From: Hydrogenophilales bacterium
Lineage (GTDB): Bacteria; Pseudomonadota; Gammaproteobacteria; Burkholderiales; Thiobacillaceae
Direction: 5' to 3'
DNA length: 64,000 nucleotides
NCBI GenBank assembly: GCA_016719465.1
Contig: JADJYY010000004.1
Coordinates: 1 to 64,000 of the forward strand
Part shown: piece by piece, positions 26,814 through 37,738 of the stretch
Numbering within the stretch: position 1 is the stretch's first letter
Layout: every line of letters begins with the position of its first letter
Notes under the pieces: model-generated
Seen by the model: only the letters and a program-made list of their open reading frames with translations
Database searches by the model: none
What the model was told of the DNA's origin: nothing
Program-made: the position numbers and the translations under genes

Positions 26814-28317
26814 GGCTTTCCAGCCTGATCCATCTGTTCATCCAGGGCTGCCTTGTGGGCCGCCAGGAACTCCCCGAGGGTGGCGGCCGCGGCTTTGGCA
26901 TCCTCGGTGTACGGGGTGGCGACGATGATCGCCGCGGCTTCATCCGGCCGCCCCATCAGCTTGGCCAGGGCGAGATCCAGCTTGGCCCGGTAGGGATTGA
27001 TGCCGTCCGTGCCCCGGATGCGGTGCCATTGCCAGACCAGGATGCGCTGGGCGCCGCCCTGGCCCATGAGCCCGGATTCCGCCATGGGCAGGGGTTTTCC
27101 GGCGATCTCGGTCTGGGTTACCGTCCGGCGCATGTTGCGCCACTCCGGATGCTTCTCGGGAATCATGAAGTTCTGGGAATTGATCAGTTCCGCGTCCTGG
27201 CGCTGGGCGCCGTACCAGGCCACGAACACCATCACCTGGCGATCGTCCTTGCGGTAGTGGCCCAGCAACTTGCGGTCCATGCCGATCCAGTGGGGTTCCC
27301 AGGTTGAGAACGGCGCTTCCACCCGCTGCCAGCCCTGGGCCGGCGCCGGCAGGGCCAGGGTCGGCGTAGCGATGGCGCGGCCGCCGAGATAGCCCTCGTA
27401 CAGGGGGAACAGCGCCAGCAGCGCCCCCAGCGCCGCGGCCTGGACGTAGGCCGGCCTGGCCACCACGGCCGGCGGCGGCGGCGGGGCATCGTCCAGGTCC
27501 TCGCGCCAGATCAGGCCGACCCAGAACATGGCCAGCATGACGATGCCGAACCAGACCCAGCCGTAGATGAAGTGGTCCACGCCCAGGGCCAGCTTCATGT
27601 CGGAATAATGGGCGATGAGGACGATGAGGGTGGCGCGCATGCCGTTGGCGAAGATGGGCACGATGACCGCCGCCAGGCTGAAGGCGACGCGCTTCCAGAG
27701 CGTGCGGTAGGTCAGGTAGGCGTAGAGCACGCCCAGGGTGATGGAGGCGATCAGGTAGCGCAGGCCGGAGCAGCCTTCCACCACGCTCCACTCCCCCGAC
27801 GGCAGGCTGAAGAAGGTGCCTTCGCGGTGGACCGGGATGCCGATGAGCTGGACGGCGGCGACGGTGAAGTCCGCCGTGAACTCGATCATGTGGGGAATCA
27901 GGCCCTCGCCGTTGGGCACCATGAGCAGCAGGAAGGCCAGGGGAAAGGCCGCCGCGCGCAGCATGGCCAGGCCCATGAGCAGCCAGACCGTGGCCACCAG
28001 GATGCCCACCAGGGCGTATTGCTCGATGACCAGCACGCCGCCGATCCGGGCCGCGAGCCAGCCCAGACCGAGGAGAAGGATGACGCCCAGGGCGCGCCAG
28101 TCGGGGGCGGTGGTCACGCCGGCCAGCACATGCCGGTTGCGCCAGGTCAGCCAGAGGGCGATGGGCAGGATGACGTAGCCATGGGCGAAGGTTTCCGAGC
28201 GTTCCCAGATCCGCGCCATGGACATGAAGGTGGGTTGCAGCAGGGCCGCCACCCCCAGCCAGGTCAGGGCCAGCAGCAGCACCGCCCGCCGCCAGCTGGT
28301 TCGCGCTTCGATTTCCA

Positions 28318-28321
<4 letters not shown>
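26810..28321 (-). CDS. xrtA: Exosortase A with C-terminal EpsI domain
   Basis: 503 residues. The N-terminal ~280 form a multi-spanning membrane protease-transpeptidase. The catalytic triad is visible: Cys184 in VVEGCSGLRYL, Arg229 in ANGMRATLIV and His250 in GVDHFIYGW. After one more hydrophobic stretch (~290-310) the C-terminal ~190 residues form a periplasmic EpsI-like domain. Exosortase A recognises PEP-CTERM tails of exported proteins, cleaves them and probably joins them to an envelope lipid or glycan. No PEP-CTERM substrate gene was seen in this window. It overlaps both neighbours by four bases, so it is embedded in the operon. Confidence 0.97.
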
Positions 28322-29499
<1,178 letters not shown>

Positions 29500-29508
29500 G
29501 GCGCGGCC

Positions 29509-30543
29509 TCAGCCCAGGTTCTTGACGATATGGGGCCCGAGGAAATTGGTCAGCGCCAGCGGCATGCGCTGCCAGGCCTTGATGAACAGCCGGTACTTGG
29601 GGTTGTTGGGATTGTTCTCGGGCACCCGGTCGGCGCGCACCAGCTTGTAGCGGTAGTGCAGGGGCGTCGGCTCGAAGCCCCAGTTGCGCTTGAAGTCGTA
29701 GGGGCCGGTGCCCACCTTGCTGCGGCCATAGTCGAATACCCGCGCGCCCCGCTCGCAGGCCCGGCGCATCAGCTCCCAATACTTGAAGTCGTTGGCGGCC
29801 AGGTTGCGGGCTTCCAGGGCGTCGCCGGCATAGTAGGGCAGGATTTCGTCGCGGAAATGGAAGCTGAGGACGCCGCTGACCACCTTGCCCTCGGGCGAAC
29901 GCACCAGGAGCACGTCGCAGTCCCGGCCGAAGACCTGGCGCAGCAGGGCGAAGTAGCGTTTGGGCAGGGCGGGCGTGCCGTGCCGCCGCACGTTGTCGGC
30001 GTAGACCGCGAAGAACCCGTCCACGCCGGTTTCCATGTCCACCCGCAGGTCGTTCTTGATGCCCTTGCGTACCATGGCGCGCTGCTTGCGCGGGATGGCC
30101 AGCATGTTCTTTTCCACGTCCGGGTCCAGTTCCTTGCGGAAGGTGACGTAGAGCTCGGTGCCGGGCCAGTCGGCATGGGCCGGGGCATCCCGGTCGCGGT
30201 ATTCCAGGTGGCCGACGCCGAGTCCGGCGGCAAGGTCCTGGGCATGCTGGTCCAGGGCGGCGCGGGCCGGGGAGGTGGCGGCGGCGATGCCGCCGTAGAC
30301 GCAAAACGGCGTGGACACCAGGCTGTGGCCGAACAGGCGGCTCTTCACCTCGACCAGGGGCAGCACGCCCTCGATGCGGCCCGCCCGCTCCGCCAGCAGG
30401 AAATGGCTGCGGTGGCCGAAGGCCTGTTCGATGACCCGCTTCCAGCCGAAACGATGGAAGAAGGTGGCTTCGGGAAGTCCCAGGACGAAGGCGTCCCAGG
30501 CGTCGGCGTCGCTGTCGCGGGCGGTTCGAACGATCAGGGTCAT
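29509..30543 (-). CDS. FemAB-family protein, exosortase A system-associated
   Basis: 344 residues with the tandem GNAT-like fold of FemAB/peptidoglycan-bridge aminoacyltransferases: ATFFHRFGWKRVIEQAFGHR near the start and a C-half with YELMRRACERGARVFDYGR and GTGPYDFKRNWGFEP. The latter, with its conserved lysine, is typical of the XrtA-linked subfamily. These proteins may transfer an aminoacyl or acyl group to a glycan or lipid intermediate. Its start overlaps the deacetylase stop by four bases. A constant companion of xrtA, although its reaction has not been established as far as is known. Confidence 0.92.
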   Translation of the reverse strand: MTLIVRTARDSDADAWDAFVLGLPEATFFHRFGWKRVIEQAFGHRSHFLLAERAGRIEGVLPLVEVKSRLFGHSLVSTPFCVYGGIAAATSPARAALDQHAQDLAAGLGVGHLEYRDRDAPAHADWPGTELYVTFRKELDPDVEKNMLAIPRKQRAMVRKGIKNDLRVDMETGVDGFFAVYADNVRRHGTPALPKRYFALLRQVFGRDCDVLLVRSPEGKVVSGVLSFHFRDEILPYYAGDALEARNLAANDFKYWELMRRACERGARVFDYGRSKVGTGPYDFKRNWGFEPTPLHYRYKLVRADRVPENNPNNPKYRLFIKAWQRMPLALTNFLGPHIVKNLG

Positions 30544-31394
30544 GCGGCGATTTCGTCGGCGTAGACCCGGTCGGCCCGGTCCCAGCGGAAATCACGGCAC
30601 AACCGATCCAGCTTCCTTTCCATGCGCCCCAGGTTGACGTAATGGCGGAAGCGGCTTTTCAACGGGGCGCCGGCGACCCGGGGCTGGCCCGGGTCCACTT
30701 CCCAGGGATGGAAATAGAACACGGCGGGGCGCCGGTCCCGTCGGTTGACCTGGCTGATCAACCAGCGGGAGGCGGCATAGGGCAGCAGTCGGAAAAAGCC
30801 GCCACCCGCCGCGGGAAGGTTGCGCCCGCGCCAGTCCACCGTGGTGGGCGGCACTTCCAGCAGTCCGGGACAATGCTCAGGACGGTAGGGGAAGCGCGGG
30901 GCGTCCGGCATGCCGTAATGGTCGTGGGCGATGGGATAGATGCTGGAACTGTAGCGATGCCCGGCCTCCAGCAGGATATCCAGGGCCCACAGGTTGTCGT
31001 GGCCGATGGAGAAGCTGGGGGCGCGGTAGCCGGCCACGGCGGCGCCGCCGAGATCCTCCAGGAGGTGCTTGGCGCGCACCACGTCCTGGTGGAACTCGCG
31101 CCGGGAGAGGGCCGCCGCGCGCTGGTGGCCGTAACCGTGGCTAGCCAGTTCATGGCCGTTGTCGACGATGACCCGGACCACGCCCGGATAGCGCTCCGCG
31201 ATCCAGCCCAGGGTGAAGAAGGTGGCGCGGATGCCGTGGCGCTCGAACAGGGCCAGGATGCGCTCCACGTTGGCCTCCACCCGGCAGGGCCAGCGTTCCC
31301 AGTCCCCCCGGGGGATGGTGTGTTCGAAGGCGCCGACCTGGAAGTAGTCCTCCACGTCCACGCTCATCACATTGGTGATGTGGGCGCCGCTCAT
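30540..31394 (-). CDS. Polysaccharide deacetylase, exosortase A locus type
   Basis: 284 residues of the NodB fold. SVDVEDYFQVGAFE contains the catalytic/metal Asp pair, SHGYGHQ the metal His pair, and RAPSFSIG the conserved Arg motif; FYFHPWEVDPGQP closes the active site with His. There is no signal peptide, so it may act on a lipid-linked saccharide in the cytoplasm or be exported another way. It removes N-acetyl groups from sugars such as GlcNAc, giving free amines. It is flanked by wecB and the FemAB-like gene, with which it is probably co-translated. Confidence 0.93.
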   Translation of the reverse strand: MSGAHITNVMSVDVEDYFQVGAFEHTIPRGDWERWPCRVEANVERILALFERHGIRATFFTLGWIAERYPGVVRVIVDNGHELASHGYGHQRAAALSRREFHQDVVRAKHLLEDLGGAAVAGYRAPSFSIGHDNLWALDILLEAGHRYSSSIYPIAHDHYGMPDAPRFPYRPEHCPGLLEVPPTTVDWRGRNLPAAGGGFFRLLPYAASRWLISQVNRRDRRPAVFYFHPWEVDPGQPRVAGAPLKSRFRHYVNLGRMERKLDRLCRDFRWDRADRVYADEIAA

Positions 31395-31400
31395 GATCCT

Positions 31401-32522
31401 TCAGTTCCGCTGCTTGTCCGCGTCCAGCCAGGATCGCAGAAACTCCGCGATACGCGCGGCGGCGCGGCCGTCCCAGTATTCCGGAATGCGGCCGCGCTTG
31501 CCGCCGGTGGCCAGGATATCGGCGAAACATTGCAGGATCTTGTCCGGCTCGGGCCCGGTGAGGGTGTTGGTGCCCTCGCTCAGGGTGATGGGACGTTCCG
31601 TGTTCTCGCGCAGGGTGACGCAGGGCACGCCCAGGGCGGTGGTTTCCTCCTGCAAACCGCCGGAGTCGGTCAGCACCACCGTGGCATCCCGGGTGAGTCC
31701 CAGCATCTCCAGATAGCCCTGGGGCGGCAGCAGGCGGATGCCGGGCTGAGCGAGCAGGGCGGACAGGCCGAAGCGCTCGGCCGTGGCGCGGGTGCGCGGG
31801 TGGATCGGGAACACCACGTCCACCTGGCGGGCAACCTGCCCCAGGGTCTCCAGCAAGGCCCGAAAGACCTCGGGATTGTCCACGTTGGAAGGCCGGTGCA
31901 GGGTGACCACGGCGTAGCCCCTGGCCGGCTTGCCGCCCAGGGTGGTCGCCGCCGGCACGGCGCGGTCGAGGTGGCCGCGCAGGGTGTCGATCATGACGTT
32001 GCCGACGAAATGCACCCGTTCCGGCGCGACGCCTTCCCGTTTCAGGTTGTCCAGGGCGGCGCGCTCGGTGGTGAACAGCAGGTCGGAGATCTGGTCGGTC
32101 AGCACCCGATTGATCTCTTCCGGCATGGCCCGGTCGAAACTGCGCAGGCCGGCTTCCACGTGGATCACCTTCACGCCCTTCTTGGCCGCCACCAGGGCGC
32201 AGGCGATGGTGGAATTGACGTCGCCCACCACCAGCACCGCCCGCGGCCGCTCCGCGTCCAGCACCGGTTCGAAGGCGCGCATGATCTCGGCGGTCTGCAC
32301 GGCATGGCTGGCGGAACCCACCTCCAGATTGACGTCCGGCCGGGGAATGCCGAGCTGCTCGAAGAAGCTGTCGCTCATGGCCGGGTCGTAATGCTGGCCG
32401 GTATGCACCAGTTTGGCGGCGATGGGCTGGTCGCGGAACGCCGCCATGATGGGGGCGATCTTCATGAAATTGGGGCGCGCGCCCACCACGCAAACGACCT
32501 CGCAGGCGGCCTCGGCGGTCAT
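31401..32522 (-). CDS. wecB: UDP-N-acetylglucosamine 2-epimerase (non-hydrolysing)
   Basis: 373 residues, the normal length. VVGARPNFMKIAPIMAAF starts the fold; HTGQHYDPAMSD, HVEAGLRSFD, GNVMIDTL, TLHRPSNVDN and LTDSGGLQEE are the family's active-site motifs. The enzyme interconverts UDP-GlcNAc and UDP-ManNAc, supplying ManNAc or a derivative for the exopolysaccharide. Its start overlaps the stop of the upstream ATPase gene by four bases. Confidence 0.94.
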   Translation of the reverse strand: MTAEAACEVVCVVGARPNFMKIAPIMAAFRDQPIAAKLVHTGQHYDPAMSDSFFEQLGIPRPDVNLEVGSASHAVQTAEIMRAFEPVLDAERPRAVLVVGDVNSTIACALVAAKKGVKVIHVEAGLRSFDRAMPEEINRVLTDQISDLLFTTERAALDNLKREGVAPERVHFVGNVMIDTLRGHLDRAVPAATTLGGKPARGYAVVTLHRPSNVDNPEVFRALLETLGQVARQVDVVFPIHPRTRATAERFGLSALLAQPGIRLLPPQGYLEMLGLTRDATVVLTDSGGLQEETTALGVPCVTLRENTERPITLSEGTNTLTGPEPDKILQCFADILATGGKRGRIPEYWDGRAAARIAEFLRSWLDADKQRN

Positions 32523-33529
32523 TCGCTTTCCTGGCCGGCGGTGACGGTGTAGAGAACCTTGCGAACCAGGGGAATCAGGCGATTGAGGGAACGCTCCATG
32601 GCCACCAGGCGTTCATCCAGATTCTCGGGCAGGGCGGACATGGGAAGCGCCGCCACGGGCTGGGGCGCCAATTGCGGCTCGGTGGACGCGGGGGCATGGA
32701 CACGCGGCGCCTGGTGGTGGACTTCCTGCTGGAGATCGCCGATCACCTCCTGCACGGCGGCGGAATCCAGATGGTTGCGTTCTTCCAGATAGCCGAACAA
32801 CAACAGGCGATCGCACAGGGTGTTGATGCGCCGGGGCACGCCGCCGGAGAACTGGTGGATGACGTCGAAGGCGTCCTCGCTGAAGGCGGGATTACCCTGC
32901 CAGCCGGCGGTATTGAGACGGTGGACGATGTACTGGATGGTTTCGTTGCGATCCAGGGGGCCCAGGTGATAGGAGGCGATCACCCGCTGGCGCAGTTGCA
33001 GCATCTCCGGGCTCTGGATGGTGTCGCGGAACTCGGGCTGGCCCAGCAGGAAGCTTTGCAGCAGGGACTTGTCGCCTTCGTGGAAGTTGGACAGCATGCG
33101 CAGCTCTTCCACCGCCCGCGGGTTCAGGTTCTGGGCCTCGTCGACGATGAGCAGCGGGCGACGGTTCTGCCGCACCGCCAGCCGCAGGTAATCTTCCAGG
33201 CTCTTGAGCAGGGCTGACTTGGTGAGCCCCTCCGCCTGCAGGCCGAAGGACGCGCACACACTGCGCAGGGTGTCGTCGGCATCGAGCTGGGTACTGACCA
33301 GTTGGCCGATCAGATAGCTGCCGTTCTCCAGTTTCTTCAGCAGGCTCTTGACCAGCAGGGTCTTGCCGGCGCCCACGTCGCCGGTAATGACAATGAAGCC
33401 CTCGCCCAGGGACAGGCCGTATTCCAGGTAGGCGAAGGCGCGCTTGTGGCCCTTGCTGGCGAAGAAGAAACGGGGGTCGGGATTGAGCTGGAACGGCTTG
33501 TCCCTGAGGTGGTAGAAACTTTCGTACAT
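32519..33529 (-). CDS. ExeA-like AAA ATPase, exosortase A locus type
   Basis: 336 residues from the ATG at 33529 (MYESFYHLRDKPFQLNPDPR), two bases after the upstream stop; the longer frame is an overlap shadow. Walker A GDVGAGKT is at residues 50-57, Walker B LLIVDEAQNL follows, and a sensor/arginine region GVPRRINTLCDRLL. The C-terminal tail is Pro/Ala-rich with a final amphipathic helix. ExeA/GspA-type ATPases help assemble envelope machines; in XrtA loci this protein is thought to serve polysaccharide or protein secretion. Cytoplasmic. Confidence 0.92.
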   Translation of the reverse strand: MYESFYHLRDKPFQLNPDPRFFFASKGHKRAFAYLEYGLSLGEGFIVITGDVGAGKTLLVKSLLKKLENGSYLIGQLVSTQLDADDTLRSVCASFGLQAEGLTKSALLKSLEDYLRLAVRQNRRPLLIVDEAQNLNPRAVEELRMLSNFHEGDKSLLQSFLLGQPEFRDTIQSPEMLQLRQRVIASYHLGPLDRNETIQYIVHRLNTAGWQGNPAFSEDAFDVIHQFSGGVPRRINTLCDRLLLFGYLEERNHLDSAAVQEVIGDLQQEVHHQAPRVHAPASTEPQLAPQPVAALPMSALPENLDERLVAMERSLNRLIPLVRKVLYTVTAGQESE

Positions 33530-33531
33530 CG

Positions 33532-35151
33532 TCAGAAACTCATGTTGAGGCGCGCCGCCACGGCGTTTTCCTTGTAGCTTTCGCCGGGCTGGTCGGAACT
33601 GCGCTGCTGGCGGCGGAAGGCCACGTTGCCGGAAACCTTTGAATCGAAATTGTGGGTAACGACCAGGCCGAGGTTCCAGAGATCGTCGCCATCGCCGCCG
33701 TTGCTGTACTCCTCCTTGGACACGCCGCCCGCCAGGGTAAAGGTGGTACTGGGGGAGGTCTTCAGGTCCCAGGAGCCCTGCAGGCCATAGGTCTTCTCGT
33801 CGTCGCCGCTGGACTGGAACTGTCGCTTGTTGAGATAGGTGCTGAGCATGAAGGTGCTGCGGCGCCGGGTATAAGTCACCGCGCCGCTGAGTATCTTCGA
33901 GGTATAGGTTTCGTCCGACTGGGATTGGTTGATGTTCTGATTCAGCCCCGGCACGGCGAAACAGCCTGCGGGCGGCACGGGCGAGTTCGAGAAGATAATT
34001 TGCCCACCACAATTGTGGGCATACTGGGTTCCGGCGTAATTGAGGAACTGCTCCTGGGAGTTGGTCAGGTCATCCTGATAATTCAGCGACCAGGTGGACT
34101 GGCGGGTCCGGTGACTGAGGTTGAGCCCGTATGATTCGCCGTAGGAACGCTGGGTGCTCGATGCCTTGATGGAAGTGCGCAGGGTGGGATTCAGGGTAAC
34201 GCTGCCGCTAATATACTTGTCGTCGTCATCGGCGTTGGAATCGTTGTAGAACACATCGGCGGAAAAACGGCGGCTGGGCGTGTAGGACACACCGACACCA
34301 TAGGACTTGTAGTCCTCCTCGTCCTCACCCACACCGGAATAATCGTTCTTTTCCAGACTGGCCTGGGCGAGCAAGCTGAAATCCTTGCTCAGGACGTAGC
34401 GGGCATTGATAGCGGCGCGATCGTCACTGGAGTCGTCCGAGTCGCTGTTGTTGGTGTCCGACCTATCGTAACTGGCGCTCCAGGTCAGGGGGTAGTACAG
34501 GTTGCCGCTGACCGCGCTGAGACGGTAGCGGGTGGTCTTACCATCGGAGGTCTGCGAATCACTGGCGATCACGTCATCGTAGGTCACCCGCGCCTCCACG
34601 GTGGCGAAGGAGCCCAGACGGCGCTTGAGGTAAGGGCTGATGGAGTAGGCACCCACCTGGGAGGTGTTGTTGATGCCGGAGATGCCAACCTGGCCGCCAC
34701 CGCCCACACCGCCGCCGACGCCACCCACCCCGCCGACGCCCACCACACCCGTGTCCCCGGTGCTGGCCCCCTCCCTCAACTGCTGGGAGATGCGCGCGGT
34801 GGCGTCCACGTAGAACCAGTCTTGCACTAGTTCCGCGAAGGCCTTGCCGTCCAGGCCATGGTAGATGTCGTTGCGGCTGGAATCGCTGGCGTAGATCAGG
34901 CCGGTCATACGGTAGTCCGCATGGACCTTCACGCGACCACCATCGCGCTGAACGGAGATTCCCGGCGTGATCTCGGTGATCCAGTCCGACTTGGCCTGAC
35001 TGCTGCTGACCAGATCGGGGTTGTCCGAATACACCTCTGACAGCGTGATCCTCGGCGTGATCCTCCAGTCGCTCGCCCATGTCAGGGCGGGCACAAGCAG
35101 GGCCAGGGCGAGGAAGCACCTACTGCTTTTGCTGCTGGCCGTACTCGCCAT
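33532..35151 (-). CDS. XrtA/PEP-CTERM system-associated outer-membrane beta-barrel protein
   Basis: 539 residues from the ATG at 35151, overlapping the kinase gene by 32 bases. A signal peptide (CFLALALLVPALTWA) is followed by alternating amphipathic strands with many Asp/Ser turns, and the protein ends in NMSF with a C-terminal Phe, the outer-membrane insertion signal. A Gly/Val-rich loop (VVGVGGVGGVGGGVGGGG) sits near residue 145. It is the large outer-membrane protein regularly found between the tyrosine kinase and the ExeA-like ATPase in XrtA loci and may form a polysaccharide outlet with the Wza-like lipoprotein; that role is inferred. Confidence 0.88.
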   Translation of the reverse strand: MASTASSKSSRCFLALALLVPALTWASDWRITPRITLSEVYSDNPDLVSSSQAKSDWITEITPGISVQRDGGRVKVHADYRMTGLIYASDSSRNDIYHGLDGKAFAELVQDWFYVDATARISQQLREGASTGDTGVVGVGGVGGVGGGVGGGGQVGISGINNTSQVGAYSISPYLKRRLGSFATVEARVTYDDVIASDSQTSDGKTTRYRLSAVSGNLYYPLTWSASYDRSDTNNSDSDDSSDDRAAINARYVLSKDFSLLAQASLEKNDYSGVGEDEEDYKSYGVGVSYTPSRRFSADVFYNDSNADDDDKYISGSVTLNPTLRTSIKASSTQRSYGESYGLNLSHRTRQSTWSLNYQDDLTNSQEQFLNYAGTQYAHNCGGQIIFSNSPVPPAGCFAVPGLNQNINQSQSDETYTSKILSGAVTYTRRRSTFMLSTYLNKRQFQSSGDDEKTYGLQGSWDLKTSPSTTFTLAGGVSKEEYSNGGDGDDLWNLGLVVTHNFDSKVSGNVAFRRQQRSSDQPGESYKENAVAARLNMSF

Positions 35152-36118
35152 AACCACCATACCCATAACCGTATCCATAGCCGTAGTAATCCATGCCGCC
35201 GCCGCGCGACGGCGCCTTGTTCAGCACGATTCCTACGTGTTCGCAATCCGTCAAATGGGACAAGGCATCCTTGACCGCTTCCTGGGGGGTGCGCGACGCC
35301 TCCACCACGAACACGATCTGGCCCATGTAGGACGCCAAGACTGTCGCCTCGCTGGTAGCCAGCAAGGGTGGGCAGTCGAAAATGATGATCCGGTCGTGAT
35401 AACGGGTGGCGATGTCCTTCACGAAGTCCCGCATCGCCGAACTCGCCAGCAGCTCCGTGGCATGGGCGAAACTTCGCCCCGCGGGCAGCACGGTAAGCTT
35501 GGCGATATCCGTCTTGATCAGGACATCGGAAAGCTCCAGCTTGGGGTCCCGCAACACGTCAAGCAGTCCCTGGTCGGAATCCAGCCCCAGGTAGCGGGGA
35601 ATGGAGGACTTGGCCACGTCCGCGTCCACCAGCAATACCGTGGTTTCCAGTTCGGTGGCCATGCTGATGGCCAGGTTGATCGCGGTGAACGATTTGCCTT
35701 CGCCGGGGACGGAACTGGTGACCATGATCAGGTTGCCATTGGGGACCGGCGGATTGCCGCCGTGCCCCAGGGCGTTGGTGATCAGGGGGCGCTTGATCAA
35801 CCGGTATTCCTCGGCGATCTTGCTGCGGCCGGCATCCGGCGTCAGGGCACCCATCAGCCGCAGCTTGGCCAGATCCACGGAGCCCCGCTGGCTGCCGATG
35901 ACCGTCGCCGGACCGTCATCATCTTCATCCAGGGCGGGATACGCGGGCTGCCGCGCCTGGGCGGCGGGCTCGACGAAGGACGCTTCGGCGCGTTCGATGG
36001 CGGCCTCGATCAAGCGACCGCTCTCCTCCCGGGAAGCCGGCGATCGATTGGCATGGATGGTGGTGGCGGGGTTGTCCGGCTGGCCCAGTTTGCCCGCGGC
36101 ACGTTCGATGATGCTCAT
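35120..36118 (-). CDS. XrtA-associated tyrosine-protein autokinase (BY-kinase, Wzc C-domain-like)
   Basis: 332 residues. Walker A VTSSVPGEGKS (about 133-143), Walker A' VLLVDADVAKSSIPRYLGL and Walker B IIIFDCPPLL define a bacterial tyrosine kinase without membrane domains. The tail from about residue 313 is a run of Tyr-Gly pairs, the expected autophosphorylation cluster. It works with the separate Wzz-like protein encoded upstream, together making a split Wzc that controls polymer length and export. The last 32 bases overlap the start of the outer-membrane protein gene. Confidence 0.93.
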   Translation of the reverse strand: MSIIERAAGKLGQPDNPATTIHANRSPASREESGRLIEAAIERAEASFVEPAAQARQPAYPALDEDDDGPATVIGSQRGSVDLAKLRLMGALTPDAGRSKIAEEYRLIKRPLITNALGHGGNPPVPNGNLIMVTSSVPGEGKSFTAINLAISMATELETTVLLVDADVAKSSIPRYLGLDSDQGLLDVLRDPKLELSDVLIKTDIAKLTVLPAGRSFAHATELLASSAMRDFVKDIATRYHDRIIIFDCPPLLATSEATVLASYMGQIVFVVEASRTPQEAVKDALSHLTDCEHVGIVLNKAPSRGGGMDYYGYGYGYGYGGYGEYGQQQKQ

Positions 36119-36132
36119 GTCAGCTCCTTTGC

Positions 36133-37695
36133 CTACGCCGCCGGGGAGAGAGCGAGGTAATAGATCAACTGGGCGACCAACGCCAGACCCAGCGCCACGC
36201 CGCCCGCGATGAACATGAGGTTGCCGCGGCGGGCCTGTCGACGTCTCTGCTCCGTCTCGATCATCGTCACCATGCCCAGCAGGGGCACGCCGGTCAGATC
36301 CCGGAGTTGGCGCCGACTATCCACGGTGGGGCGCATCAGACCGAGCAGCAAGGCCACCACCAACCCCGCGCCGATGCCGCCCAGCGGCACCGCGGTAACC
36401 AGCAACGGCCGGTTTGGCCAGGCCGGCTCGTTGGGCACCCGTGGCGGATCCACCACGCGGAAATCCACCACGTCGGTCTTGCTCTCGACTTCTCCGGATA
36501 GCGCCGCCGTTTCCCGGCGCGCGACCATTTCTCGATATTTTTGCTGGTAAATTCCCAAGTCACGCGTGAGCTGGGTGTATTCAGACTCGATCTGGGGAAT
36601 GCGATCCACCGCGCGGTAAAGGTCGGCGCCCTTCTTTTCCATCTGCTTCACCCGCGCCTGGAGGGAAGCCATGTTGGCGTCCGCCTGGGCGATGGCGATG
36701 GTCAATTGCTGATACACCGGGTTCTGGGCTTTCACGGCGCTCGACGACTGCCCCTGGACCTCCGCCTTGAAGGCGTCCTGCTCCTGCTTTTTCTGCTCCT
36801 GCAGGCGAGCGATCAACTGCTTGGTGCGGGTGATGTCCGGGTGGGCATCGGTATAGCGCAGGCGCAGGTTGTCCAATTGGGTCTGCAGGGCGCCGATGCG
36901 CCCATCCAGGGCCGAAGAGGTCGCCGTCACTGGCGCCGGCGAGTGTCCCGGGGCAACCAGAATTGCCTCCTGATCCTCGAGTTGCCGTTGCAACTGCTTC
37001 TTGCGGTTGGCCGCCTCGTCGAGATCCAGCTTGGCCTGTTCCAGGGCCTGGTTAACCTGGCTCAGCTTGGAATAGTAGTCGCCCCCCTGGCCCGGCATCG
37101 TGCCCACATTGCGGCGCTTGAACTCCTCGACTTCCTTTTCTTTTTCGAGCAGTCTGGCCTCATAGGTTTTCAGCTGGTCTTCGATGAACTTCTGGGTATT
37201 GGAAATATCCTTGCGCGCCCCACCCAGGCTGCTTTCGGTAAAGATGGTCAGCAAGGCCTGCACTACCCGTTTGGCCAGATCCGGATTGGCGTGCTGGTAG
37301 GCGATCGTGTAGAGGTTCTCCCGGTTGGTTCCCGACAGCTTGATCTCCGCCGCCAGTCGTCTGTAAAGATCCTCCTGCTGCTGGGGCGTCTTGGCGCGCA
37401 GATCCAGGTCGGTCATGCGCGCCACCTTTTCCAGATTGGGGCGGCTCGTCAGCGTGCGGGTCATCATGGCCACCTGCTGCTCGAAGTTCGGCGGAACCGC
37501 CAAACCGGCCATCAAGGGGCGCAGCAGCGATTGGGTATCCACGTAGACGCGAGCCTGGGCCTGGTAACGGTTCTCGAGCAGATAGACCCAGACCCAGCCG
37601 ACCACCGCGATCATCCATGCGGTGATGAGCACGACCCAACGCCTGCGCCACACCGCCAGGGCATAGCCCATGACCTGATCGAACGATTCATTCAT
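36133..37695 (-). CDS. XrtA-system polysaccharide chain-length determinant (Wzz/GumC-like)
   Basis: 520 residues. Transmembrane helix 1 lies near 20-40 (WVVLITAWMIAVVGWVWVY), followed by a beta-rich Wzz base (QARVYVDTQSLLRPLM), a long periplasmic coiled coil from ~165 to ~400, a second membrane helix near 425-450 and a third at the C-terminus. Its partner kinase is encoded 14 bases downstream. It sets polymer length and bridges to the outer-membrane lipoprotein. No kinase domain is fused. Confidence 0.93.
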   Translation of the reverse strand: MNESFDQVMGYALAVWRRRWVVLITAWMIAVVGWVWVYLLENRYQAQARVYVDTQSLLRPLMAGLAVPPNFEQQVAMMTRTLTSRPNLEKVARMTDLDLRAKTPQQQEDLYRRLAAEIKLSGTNRENLYTIAYQHANPDLAKRVVQALLTIFTESSLGGARKDISNTQKFIEDQLKTYEARLLEKEKEVEEFKRRNVGTMPGQGGDYYSKLSQVNQALEQAKLDLDEAANRKKQLQRQLEDQEAILVAPGHSPAPVTATSSALDGRIGALQTQLDNLRLRYTDAHPDITRTKQLIARLQEQKKQEQDAFKAEVQGQSSSAVKAQNPVYQQLTIAIAQADANMASLQARVKQMEKKGADLYRAVDRIPQIESEYTQLTRDLGIYQQKYREMVARRETAALSGEVESKTDVVDFRVVDPPRVPNEPAWPNRPLLVTAVPLGGIGAGLVVALLLGLMRPTVDSRRQLRDLTGVPLLGMVTMIETEQRRRQARRGNLMFIAGGVALGLALVAQLIYYLALSPAA

Positions 37696-37738
37696 CCCGG
37701 AAATCTCCAGACAGGAAGCGCGGCCGTGTCCACAAGGC

